Source: Rudanella paleaurantiibacter (GTDB taxonomy: Bacteria > Bacteroidota > Bacteroidia > Cytophagales > Spirosomataceae). From it: DNA of 64,000 nucleotides. The stretch spans positions 124,001-188,000 of the forward strand of contig NZ_WELI01000011.1 in NCBI RefSeq assembly GCF_009184635.1, read 5' to 3'. Below are positions 9,509 to 17,569 of the stretch, one piece after another. How positions within the stretch are numbered: the first letter of the stretch is position 1; each line of letters starts with the position of its first letter. The notes below the pieces were generated by a model. The model was not told the DNA's origin. It ran no database searches and saw only the letters and a list, made by a program, of their open reading frames with translations. Position numbers and translations under genes: made by a program.

Positions 9509-11307
9509 GCATCAAAACCAAAATATCGCTCGCTCTGACGTTTTTGTTCGTCATTCTGCTGATGCTGGGTGGCCTGAGTGCTTATTATCTCAACCGGGTA
9601 TCGAGTGATGCCGGGGCTATATTGCAGGACAACTACAACTCGCTGGAGTATGTCAGTGCCATGCAACGCGCCCTGACCGACCGGCCAAACCCCGACGCGC
9701 TAACCGATTTTGAAACCGCCCTGAGTGGCCAGGAGGCCAACGTGACGGAAGTAAGCGAGGGTCGGGCAACGCGTTTGTTACGACGTGCATTTGACCAGTA
9801 CCGTAGGGGCGCAACGGATTCGCTGACTGTAGGCCGAATCGAGCAAAGTTTACTGACCATTGCCGATCTGAACCGGCAGGCTATGATTCGCAAAAACGAA
9901 ACGGCGAAAGAAACCTCCCGGCAAGCACTCAAATGGCTGGCACTCGTGGGTACAGCCAGTTTTCTGGTCCTGTTTTCGTTTATCATCAATTTCCCCGGCT
10001 ACATCGCCAACCCCCTCCGCGAACTGACCCGAGGAATTCGAGAGGTTGCGAGCCGCAATTTTGAAGAACGGCTCCACTTCCGGTCGGAAGATGAATTTGG
10101 CGAACTCGCCCGGTCGTTTAACTCGATGGCGCAGAAGCTCGATGAGTACGAACACTCTAATCTGGCCCAGGTGCTACACGAAAAACGACGTATCGAAACA
10201 CTCATTCAAATTATGAGTGAGGGGATTATCGGCCTTGATGAGCATCGCCAAATCCTGTTTGTCAACAACGTAGCGTGTCGGTTGTTAGGGGCCGGGCAGT
10301 CGGCGCTGCTGGGTCGATATGCCCCCGACGTAGCAGCACAGAACGACTTGTTACGCACACTCATTCAGGATGTTATGAGCGAACAGGGCCATTCCGCCGA
10401 TAACCCGCCTGGCGCTGGTCATGCGTTACTGAAAATTTACGATCCTGACCCAACTAATGCCGGAGGTCGGGGTAAAGAGGGGTATTATCATCGGCGCACG
10501 CACCGGGTTGAGGTTATCCGTACCGGCGAGGAACAGGCCGAGTTGGCTGGGTACGTGATTGTGCTCGAAAATGTGACTTCGTACAAAGAACTTGACCTGG
10601 CCAAAACGAACTTCATTGCCACCGTTTCGCACGAATTGAAAACCCCGCTGGCGGGTATCAAAATGAGTCTGAAACTGCTGGAAGACACGCGGGTGGGCCG
10701 CTTAAATACCGAGCAACAGAGTCTGCTTGCCCATGTGCGTGCTGATGCGGACCGACTCCTGAATCTGACGGCTGAACTTCTGAACATGGCGCAGGTAGAA
10801 TCGGGGCAGATTCAGTTGAAACTACGGCCGGTTGCGCCTGCTGATATTGTCCACTACGCAACGCATGCGTTACGTCTTCAAGCCGAACAGAAGCAGCTTC
10901 GGGTTGAGGTATCCGTGCCGGACGATCTGCCTCTGGTGCTGGCCGATGCCGAAAAAGCGTCGTGGGTGCTTATCAATTTTTTGTCAAACGCTATTCGCCA
11001 CAGTACGAATGAGGGCACCGTTGAAGTGAGTGTTGCGTTATTGGCGGTTGAAAACATGGTTCAATTTATGGTGCGCGATTACGGCGTTGGGATACGGCCT
11101 GAACACCAGCCGCTTGTTTTCGATCGGTATTTCAAAGTGCCCGAACAGGCGGGGCAATCGGGAGGTACAGGCCTCGGACTTGCCATTTCGCGCGAGTTTA
11201 TCGGGAGTATGCACGGTCAAATCGGCCTCGACGCAGGGGTTACCGATGGCGCTGCGTTTTATTTTCGGTTGCCATTGGCCCAATCCCATAACTTAGCTAT
11301 TAGATAA
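9505..11307 (+). CDS. Membrane histidine kinase (HAMP-PAS-HisKA-HATPase), partner of the Kdp sensor
   Basis: The 600-residue kinase has a first span (about 8-28), a periplasmic segment, a second span (WLALVGTASFLVLFSFIINF), a HAMP linker, a PAS-like domain (about 230-345), the phospho-acceptor His376 in TVSHELKTPLAG and a GHKL ATPase domain with SGGTGLGLAISRE. It overlaps the KdpD stub by 4 bp. No KdpE-type regulator is present; the only response regulator nearby is the sigma-54 activator at 801, so a kinase-NtrC-type pair is likely. That pairing is an inference from gene context. Confidence 0.93.
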   Translation: MSIKTKISLALTFLFVILLMLGGLSAYYLNRVSSDAGAILQDNYNSLEYVSAMQRALTDRPNPDALTDFETALSGQEANVTEVSEGRATRLLRRAFDQYRRGATDSLTVGRIEQSLLTIADLNRQAMIRKNETAKETSRQALKWLALVGTASFLVLFSFIINFPGYIANPLRELTRGIREVASRNFEERLHFRSEDEFGELARSFNSMAQKLDEYEHSNLAQVLHEKRRIETLIQIMSEGIIGLDEHRQILFVNNVACRLLGAGQSALLGRYAPDVAAQNDLLRTLIQDVMSEQGHSADNPPGAGHALLKIYDPDPTNAGGRGKEGYYHRRTHRVEVIRTGEEQAELAGYVIVLENVTSYKELDLAKTNFIATVSHELKTPLAGIKMSLKLLEDTRVGRLNTEQQSLLAHVRADADRLLNLTAELLNMAQVESGQIQLKLRPVAPADIVHYATHALRLQAEQKQLRVEVSVPDDLPLVLADAEKASWVLINFLSNAIRHSTNEGTVEVSVALLAVENMVQFMVRDYGVGIRPEHQPLVFDRYFKVPEQAGQSGGTGLGLAISREFIGSMHGQIGLDAGVTDGAAFYFRLPLAQSHNLAIR

Positions 11308-11327
11308 CGCTTCTGCTCTTTGGAAAT

Positions 11328-12128
11328 ATGTTTAGTATTACCCAACGTCTTGCCCTTTTTCTGGCCCTGTGGAGTTGTTTGTCGGGCTGTGCCAGTCTTA
11401 ACTCGCGTGATGACATTCGGGCACTGAATCGGATTTACCGGGTTCGGGCGGGTCAGACGCTGTATCAGGCAGATGCACAAGGTGGCCTGACTGAGAAACG
11501 ACTTAATCAACCTGCCGATGCGGCTCTTTATCAACGGGCTGATACACTGTTTGCGGCTTTTGACCCGCACACCTTACCGCCGTCGGATGGCAACCCGACA
11601 ACTTTCGATCAGGGCGATTCGGCCTCCCTTCTGTTTGTGCATTACAAACCCCGGCTCAGGCTCATCGAAGAAAAGAGCCCCTGGTTCTATTACCAGCTTA
11701 CCTCATTCGACATTGATCTGTTTACAGTTCTGTTTAAATACCGGTTTCCCCAACGAGACCGACCGGGGCAGCTGGCTACGAGTGCCAATATTGGCGTGTA
11801 CACGGGTATTCGGTATGATCTGGGTCGTTTTCGAAATATTTACCTCCGGGGCGAACAACGCTCCGATGTGCAGTCGTTCAGTTTCGGTATTGGCTCGGTA
11901 CTAAGTATAGATCCGGTGCTTGTCAATGAATTTAATACCAATGGCCTAATCACTACTGAGTACGAAGCTCTGGGTGTTAACTATGGTCTGGCTACTATTG
12001 TCGGTTATAAAAGTGTAACGGCTGGTTTGGCTGTGGGCTTCGAAAACCTGGCCGACCGCAATAATCGAGCATGGGTATATCGGCAGAAGCCCTGGCTGGG
12101 TTTCACGGTTGGTATCAACATTAATTGA
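11328..12128 (+). CDS. Predicted lipoprotein of unknown function at the end of the kdp locus
   Basis: This 266-residue protein has a lipoprotein signal (ALWSCLSGC, lipidated Cys21). The body is rich in Tyr, Arg and beta-type sequence, for example IGVYTGIRYDLGRFRNIYLRG, and ends WLGFTVGININ, which resembles an outer-membrane barrel end. It starts 20 bp after the kinase and is followed by a strong terminator, so it is probably the last gene of this transcript. I do not recognise a family. Confidence 0.75.
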   Translation: MFSITQRLALFLALWSCLSGCASLNSRDDIRALNRIYRVRAGQTLYQADAQGGLTEKRLNQPADAALYQRADTLFAAFDPHTLPPSDGNPTTFDQGDSASLLFVHYKPRLRLIEEKSPWFYYQLTSFDIDLFTVLFKYRFPQRDRPGQLATSANIGVYTGIRYDLGRFRNIYLRGEQRSDVQSFSFGIGSVLSIDPVLVNEFNTNGLITTEYEALGVNYGLATIVGYKSVTAGLAVGFENLADRNNRAWVYRQKPWLGFTVGININ

Positions 12129-12178
12129 GGCTGCGTGGTGTTGAGCGAGTTTATCGTGGACCTATTACTTACGAAAAA

Positions 12179-12230
12179 GGCTACTACGCGCAGGCTGGAG
12201 GTGTTGCTCCAATGCCTGCGTGTAGTAGCC
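12179..12230. terminator. Bidirectional rho-independent terminator
   Basis: A 17-bp stem (12179-12195 with 12214-12230, one G-T type mismatch) has an 18-nt loop. It is preceded by AAAA and followed by TCTTCTTTT, so it can end the plus-strand kdp transcript and the converging minus-strand protease transcript. Confidence 0.85.
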
Positions 12231-12251
12231 TCTTCTTTTAACAGAACCTGT

Positions 12252-15200
12252 TTATTGCTTCACGACTTTCACCGTCTGCCGATGCTGTTCGTTGGTAGCC
12301 TGTATGACATACAGACCACTGCTTTGCCCGGAGATATCGAAGGTTTCGCGGTGACTGACTGATTGGGGGATAATCCGGCGGTTGGTAACTTGGCGGCCTG
12401 CCGCATCCAGTAGCATTAGCTCGATTGGGTGTCCCTGAGCGCCGTCTACCTGCAACTCTACCGAGCTGTGGGTGGGATTGCCTAATACCGAAATCTGCCA
12501 GCTGGCTTTTGGCTCAGCCACCCGGGCCTGACCGCCCGCGATACAGGCCTGCCGGAAATTCCACACAAAATAGGTAGCTCGGGTAGCCGCGTCCTGTACC
12601 GTCAGTGTGCTTTGGTTGCGGTCGAAGGGTAGGCTGTAGCGTTGGCCAAGCTGCCCATTACCTGTTGCCCCAATGATCAGCAAGGGTGCCACCGCGGGTG
12701 TTGTTGAACCATTGTTGTAGCCTACCACAAAATCGACCTGGCTCAAGGTTTCCGTGTTTGAGCTGTTGCAGGTAAAGCTGGTGATGGTCAGGCTCGTTGG
12801 GGCAGGTGGTACGGTTGGCGTGCTGGTGGTAGACGAGGGGGGCGTGCTGGTGCATGCCTGCCGGAAATTCCACACAAAATAGGTAGCTCGGGTAGCCGCG
12901 TCCTGTACCGTCAGTGTGCTTTGGTTGCGGTCGAAGGGTAGGCTGTAGCGTTGGCCAAGCTGCCCATTACCTGTTGCTCCAATGATCAGCAAGGGTGCCA
13001 CCGCGGGCGTTGTTGAACCATTGTTGTAGCCTACCACAAAATCGACCTGACTCAAGGTTTCCGTGTTTGAGCTGTTGCAGGTAAAGCTGGTGATGGTCAG
13101 ACTCGTTGGCGCAGGTGGTACGGTTGGCGTGCTGGTGGTAGACGAGGGGGGCGTGCTGGTGCATGCCTGCCGGAAATTCCACACAAAATAGGTAGCTCGG
13201 GTAGCCGCGTCCTGTACCGTCAGTGTGCTTTGGTTGCGGTCGAAGGGTAAGCTGTAGCGTTGGCCAAGCTGCCCATTGCCCGTCACTCCGTTAATGAATA
13301 AGGGCGCAAGAGCCGGGGCAAACGTACCATTTTTATAACCTACCACAAACTCGACCTGACTCAAGGTTTCCGTGTTTGAGCTGTTGCAGGTAAAGCTGGT
13401 GATGGTCAGGTTAGCCGGTGTGCTTGGTGTCGACGGTCCATCGTTATCTTTCAAAGTGACGGTTGTTTTTTGTGAGTTAGGATCTGGGTTGTAAGCATCC
13501 GTGTCGGCAAGTGTAATTTCAATCGTTTCGTCGCCTTCTTCCTCATTATCCTCAATTGGGTCAACCGTAAGGGTTGCGATAGCCTCACCGTCTGCAAACG
13601 TTACCGAGGTAGGGAGGGCGTTGTAATCCGCTCCGTTGCTGGCGGTTCCACCTATCTGATACTGCACAACGAGTGTTCCCTTCGTATTGCTGCGCTCAAA
13701 CTGGATGTAGCCTAAGTCCTCTGGCGCTTCTTCGGCGTTGGCAGCTATACGAGCCTGGCGAGCGTTGCTCCCCTGGGTTGGAAGTGCGCTACCTTCGGCC
13801 GCTGAGGGGTCATTGCTGGCTACTTTAACTACGGGAGTTGCGGTAGGGTCGGTAACCGTTACGCTCACCAGGGCGGTGATGGTCTGATTAACGGGCGGTG
13901 TGGCGTCAGTTACAATGACTGTGAACGTCTGCACACCTGCTGGAAGGCTGGAAAAGGTTACTGTATTGCCAATCGATGAGTATCCTGCCAGCACAGTATT
14001 CCGACTGTAATCGTAGCTATACGGCTCCCGCCCGCCGGTCACGTTGACTGTAACGGTGGTCTGAGCGATGGTAAGCAGGTTTGTCGGATTAGCAACCAAG
14101 TTAACAACCATTGGTACAGGGTTTACCGTCAGCACAAAACTGGCCGCAGCAGTAGCGTTACCGGGGTCAGTGGCAACCACTGTTACGGTGAAGGGACCAG
14201 AGATTGTTGGCTTGCCACTGATTGTGCGTGTATCGGGATGAATTGACAGCGAAGCCGGTAAGCCGAGAGTACTGTAGCGTAGCGCCTGATTTTCAGGGTC
14301 TGAGAAAGCCGGGACGGTGTACGAGAAATCGGTATCAAGTGTGGCCGACTGGTTCGACAGAACGGCTGCAACAGGCGGCTGGTTATTCGGGTCGACGATT
14401 GTAAAGTTGCTGTTCGAAATATCGAAGAAGATGTTATCAACTGCCTGGACCTTAATCCGGCACTGATTGTTGGTGATATTCGGAAGCGTAACCGGCTCGC
14501 TACCATCATTGGGTGTGCTGGCAAGGAGGGTTGTGGGGAAGGTCTGACCGCCATCGGTTGATAATAGAATCCGGACGTTAGCGCAGTTGACCGGTGCCTC
14601 GTTGCTATTGGCTACGTCCCACGTTATGGTTTGCTGGGTGCTGCCCATGTACGAACCGTTGAGGTTAGACGTTATCACGAACGGACCGGCGTTTTCGGCA
14701 ATTGTTACGTTAACTGTTTGGTAGGCAATGCCCCCAGCTCCGTCGCGGACTGTCATCCGGTGGGTAGTAGCCACACCAACTGAGGGTAGTTTATCACCCG
14801 GCGCATTGTTTGAGCCATTCAGGATGGCATCAAGCCGAGGGAAAAAGCGCGTTCCGGTTGACACAGGTGCGTAACTACGGAAAAAGGGAGGTTGAGCCGT
14901 GTTGGCAAAGGTGCTGTTATCGGGTACGACGGTCGCGATATTGGTGCCCTCCCACGAGTAGCTTAACACATCGCCGGCGTCGGTGTCGGTAGCGGTACCG
15001 GTTAGGGCAAAAGGTGTCGACTTCGGGATGGTGGTATTAGCGGGGAATTGCCCAATAACCGGAACCGCGTTGTTCGATGGCGTGCTGGTTCCGCACGATA
15101 CGGTAGCCATGTACTCAATGGCCTGCTGGTAGCTGATGGTATGAAAATTAAGTAGAGGCTGGTAGAGGGTTTTCTCGTAGTCGTCGCCCCCACACGTGAA

Positions 15201-16391
15201 GCCGTAGCTCATAATGGTGGTGCCAGCCCCTGGTTCTACTGATGTACCCGGTACCCGGGTTGTACAAACCGGAATTGAGCTGTTATAGGTATGATCCATA
15301 CCAAACTGATGGCCTATTTCGTGGCTGATCAGTTGATCATCGAAAACAGCCGCAAAGGACCCGTCGCCGACGCCTGATACCCCTTGCCCCTTGTACTGCT
15401 CTTTGCAAAGGCTTCCTTTCGACGCAATACCTCCACCCGAACCGGCACTAGTACCCAACACATGGCCTACATCGTACCCATCGTTGGTTAGTACAGTAGC
15501 CAGGTTATTGTGGTTTTCGCTGAGCATTTGCACCTGATTTGTATTGTCGTAGGGGTCGGTGTTTGCGTTTGGATATACCAGGTTTGTTCCGCTCACCAGT
15601 TGGAGGGAAACGCCCAGTTCAGTCCGGAAAACCGCATTCAGGCGGTTTACGTAGCCCACAAGCGCATTGAACGCTGTGCTAACATTGCCATTTCCTTTCC
15701 GCTGCGTGAACTCACCCGTTGCCGCAACAGCCAGACGAAACACCCGAAGCGTGGCACCCGTGTTGTTGGCCAGACGGGCCCCCTGTGGACGTGCACTTAG
15801 GTCAATGGCTTTGGTTTCATTGCCGCACTGGGCTCGTTGCCCGAAAGGGCGCACTTCATCAGCTTTTTTGGCATCCCGCGCAAAGTAGGTCGAATAGAGC
15901 TGATCGGCGGGGTCGGTGGCTAGTTTGGTAAAGTAAACGGCATCGTTCTCTACGCCCAAAATCAGGGCATCGAATCCACCTGACGTCAGACTTAGCCGAA
16001 CGGTATACGTTGGATTTGCCAACCCTCTACCTGTATACGTTTTGATGTCGGTATGCGCTTTGGCAACAGATGGAGCCAGAATTGGCGATTCGTAAATACC
16101 GAACGTTTCAACCGTTCCGTTGGGGAGTGGTATAGCCAGGCGAAGCGGGGCGGCATTACTCCGAAACTCGAGTGGAGCTTTGGCTAGATACGTCCGAAGA
16201 TCGGCTGTTCTGAGCCGGTATAGGGTGTACCGCTGTAGGCCGTTCATGGCCGATGTAGCTACACGGGCCTGCCCCGATGTTGCTGGTTCAAAAAAGCCCG
16301 ACTGTGCATGTAGAAGGGTTGGGAATAGGGTTGCCAGTAGCAATAGGGCCGCCCAAAAAGAGGTATTCTTTGGGTAGAAATTCAACTGCAT
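12252..16391 (-). CDS. T9SS-exported reprolysin-like metalloprotease with cadherin-like, Calx-beta and triple C-terminal repeats
   Basis: This 1,379-residue exoenzyme starts with a signal peptide (residues 1-29). The catalytic domain holds the zinc motif HEIGHQFGMDH (His357, Glu358, His361, His367), followed by a Met-turn-like TIMSYGFTCGG, as in metzincins of the reprolysin type. Next come a putative cadherin or Ig-like region (ATDTDAGDVLSYSWEG; PVAAVLSNQSATLDTDFSY), a Calx-beta domain (NEEEGDETIEITLAD) and three copies of a roughly 100-residue module with Cys at each end. The end (NPTHSSVELQVDG ... GLYVIQATNEQHRQTVKVVKQ) is a type IX secretion sorting domain. It probably degrades extracellular protein. 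A lone TAnnTTTG-like element lies about 65 bp upstream. Confidence 0.92.
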   Translation of the reverse strand: MQLNFYPKNTSFWAALLLLATLFPTLLHAQSGFFEPATSGQARVATSAMNGLQRYTLYRLRTADLRTYLAKAPLEFRSNAAPLRLAIPLPNGTVETFGIYESPILAPSVAKAHTDIKTYTGRGLANPTYTVRLSLTSGGFDALILGVENDAVYFTKLATDPADQLYSTYFARDAKKADEVRPFGQRAQCGNETKAIDLSARPQGARLANNTGATLRVFRLAVAATGEFTQRKGNGNVSTAFNALVGYVNRLNAVFRTELGVSLQLVSGTNLVYPNANTDPYDNTNQVQMLSENHNNLATVLTNDGYDVGHVLGTSAGSGGGIASKGSLCKEQYKGQGVSGVGDGSFAAVFDDQLISHEIGHQFGMDHTYNSSIPVCTTRVPGTSVEPGAGTTIMSYGFTCGGDDYEKTLYQPLLNFHTISYQQAIEYMATVSCGTSTPSNNAVPVIGQFPANTTIPKSTPFALTGTATDTDAGDVLSYSWEGTNIATVVPDNSTFANTAQPPFFRSYAPVSTGTRFFPRLDAILNGSNNAPGDKLPSVGVATTHRMTVRDGAGGIAYQTVNVTIAENAGPFVITSNLNGSYMGSTQQTITWDVANSNEAPVNCANVRILLSTDGGQTFPTTLLASTPNDGSEPVTLPNITNNQCRIKVQAVDNIFFDISNSNFTIVDPNNQPPVAAVLSNQSATLDTDFSYTVPAFSDPENQALRYSTLGLPASLSIHPDTRTISGKPTISGPFTVTVVATDPGNATAAASFVLTVNPVPMVVNLVANPTNLLTIAQTTVTVNVTGGREPYSYDYSRNTVLAGYSSIGNTVTFSSLPAGVQTFTVIVTDATPPVNQTITALVSVTVTDPTATPVVKVASNDPSAAEGSALPTQGSNARQARIAANAEEAPEDLGYIQFERSNTKGTLVVQYQIGGTASNGADYNALPTSVTFADGEAIATLTVDPIEDNEEEGDETIEITLADTDAYNPDPNSQKTTVTLKDNDGPSTPSTPANLTITSFTCNSSNTETLSQVEFVVGYKNGTFAPALAPLFINGVTGNGQLGQRYSLPFDRNQSTLTVQDAATRATYFVWNFRQACTSTPPSSTTSTPTVPPAPTSLTITSFTCNSSNTETLSQVDFVVGYNNGSTTPAVAPLLIIGATGNGQLGQRYSLPFDRNQSTLTVQDAATRATYFVWNFRQACTSTPPSSTTSTPTVPPAPTSLTITSFTCNSSNTETLSQVDFVVGYNNGSTTPAVAPLLIIGATGNGQLGQRYSLPFDRNQSTLTVQDAATRATYFVWNFRQACIAGGQARVAEPKASWQISVLGNPTHSSVELQVDGAQGHPIELMLLDAAGRQVTNRRIIPQSVSHRETFDISGQSSGLYVIQATNEQHRQTVKVVKQ
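12547..13413. repeat. Three tandem 309-bp coding repeats inside the metalloprotease gene
   Basis: Units begin at 12547, 12856 and 13165, exactly 309 bp apart (103 codons: an 80-odd-residue module plus a Pro/Thr/Ser-rich linker). The two units nearest the C terminus encode identical module protein but differ at several synonymous DNA positions. The third is more diverged (KNGTFAPALAPLFINGVTG). Each module starts with SFTCNSSN and ends with RQAC, suggesting one disulfide per module. Confidence 0.9.
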
Positions 16392-16456
16392 AAAGAGGAT
16401 TTATTAAAACGTATTGACGTGGTAAAGCAGCTATTTACGGTGGCGCTTTTCCGGTC

Positions 16457-16464
16457 CAAAGCTA
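16457..16464 (-). promoter_or_regulatory. Possible Bacteroidota -7 element of the metalloprotease gene
   Basis: On the minus strand this reads TAGCTTTG, an exact match to the Bacteroidota -7 consensus TAnnTTTG, about 65 bp before the protease ATG. No TTG is visible at the expected -33 spacing, so the call is tentative. Confidence 0.35.
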
Positions 16465-16550
16465 GGGTCTGGTGTACTGCTTTTCCCCTACCCGTTGGGG
16501 TAGTTGGTGGAGTAGTCCAAGGGTATTTTAAGTGTTTTTACTCAAATAGC

Positions 16551-16595
16551 TGTGGGCAAATCGCCCGGTGCCCTGCGCCGGGCGATTTGCCCACA
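16551..16595. terminator. Perfect 18-bp hairpin after the decayed T9SS gene
   Basis: The arms 16551-16568 and 16578-16595 (TGTGGGCAAATCGCCCGG and its complement) pair without mismatch around a 9-nt loop. It lies 64 bp past the stop of the minus-strand pseudogene and upstream of the protease gene, so it may terminate the former transcript. The flanks are only weakly T-rich (GCTATTTGAG on the minus strand). Confidence 0.55.
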
Positions 16596-16659
16596 TTCAA
16601 ATTGACCCTGCAGGCAGGCATATTGTCAACCTGCCTGTTAGGTCTGATTACAGGGTACT

Positions 16660-16950
16660 TTAGTAGCGTACCAGTTTCGCGGTATGGCTTCGGGTTGGGG
16701 TAGTTATCTGCAAAAGATACACGCCCGACCCTGCTGAAAGGGGTACCCGCCGACGGATTGAATCAGTTGTTACTTCTATTATTTCGGTATGAAGCAAGCG
16801 GCCGCCAGTACCCACAACCCGGAGTGTCACTGGTTCGCTATTAGCTCCCTCCACTACTATGTCGGCCTTATCCTGTTGGGTTGCTCAGCGATACAGCCGG
16901 TTTTACACAACGGATAGCTTGACTTTGAAACCAAACGTGAGATTGCAACA
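16660..16950 (-). pseudogene. Frameshifted remnant of a T9SS C-terminal sorting domain
   Basis: The minus strand reads VTLRVVGTGGRLLHTEI ... AGSGVYLLQITTPTRSHTAKLVRY before a stop at 16660. This is the second half of a T9SS type A sorting domain and aligns with the end of the neighbouring protease. Upstream the same frame hits a stop at 16885-16887. The preceding motif (AVSLSNPTG) continues in another frame, as if a small indel lay near 16870-16884. No catalytic part or credible start remains. It is best read as the tail of a lost secreted protein. Confidence 0.6.
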
Positions 16951-17469
16951 CAAAAACAAAGTAAAAAGATAGACAACCCGGTAAGTTGCGGAGACCCGGA
17001 TAGTTTTTAAGCTCTTGAATACGAAACTATTAAGTACACCTTGTCTTCACGGATACACTTTGTATATACAGAGATGTTCTTTTGAAGTAGCTACAGCCGA
17101 TACGAAAAAAACAAGAACAAAAATTTGCAGCCTTCCTAAATCATACCCTTTATTTGCATAAATCTATAAAATCAATAGATTATAAGTACTAATAGTCTAT
17201 CTAACAGCAGGACTATATGGAGAAGTGGTCTTTAACGTGTTTGGGTATGAAAGTCTATTGGCTTAGCAAAACAATTGAAAACCAGATGCCCGAATTTGAT
17301 TTGAAGTCGGAGAGGCTACGCTGCCGACCGGGGTAAAGGGTTGCACGTGGCGTCGCTTCAGAAAGGTTGAGTAATTGTAGCGGCCCTGATGTTTATGGGG
17401 CTTTTGTGTGAATCAAGTAGCGTAAAGCCCGATCCTGTTGGCGGCAACCACTGGATAGGGGAACAAAAA
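16951..17469. other. Non-coding stretch upstream of the susC-like gene
   Basis: I find no plausible gene here. The part from about 17,040 to 17,250 is clearly AT-rich against its surroundings. It holds a short dyad AATCTAT-n7-ATAGATT (17161-17181), and further down GGGCTTT-n19-AAAGCCC (17398-17430). A promoter for the downstream operon is expected here, but I see no exact TAnnTTTG with a proper -33. Confidence 0.5.
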
Positions 17470-17497
17470 AGCCGGAACGGCGGCAACCGTCCCGGCT
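17470..17497 (+). promoter_or_regulatory. Leader hairpin 1 upstream of the susC-like gene
   Basis: AGCCGGAACGG (17470-17480) pairs with CCGTCCCGGCT (17487-17497), one mismatch, 6-nt loop. It is flanked by AAAAAA and TTAAAA, so it looks like a terminator or attenuator stem in the leader of the operon. Confidence 0.5.
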
Positions 17498-17509
17498 GGC
17501 TTAAAAACA

Positions 17510-17542
17510 AGGTCATGGCAGCCGACTAAGTCGGACTGACCT
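17510..17542 (+). promoter_or_regulatory. Leader hairpin 2 upstream of the susC-like gene, followed by a T-run
   Basis: This is a two-part stem: outer AGGTCA/TGACCT (17510-17515 with 17537-17542) and inner CCGACT/AGTCGG (17522-17527 with 17529-17534). CATTTTTC follows, and the ATG at 17570 is 27 bp downstream. The hairpin plus T-run fits an attenuator or a site for leader control of this operon. Confidence 0.45.
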
Positions 17543-17569
17543 CATTTTTCACGTAACCAGTACAAAGTA

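Noticed and set aside
12547-13413. Regular 309-bp repeats considered as a CRISPR-like array
   Set aside because: The repeats are coding, far too long, in frame with the protease, and have no unique spacers.
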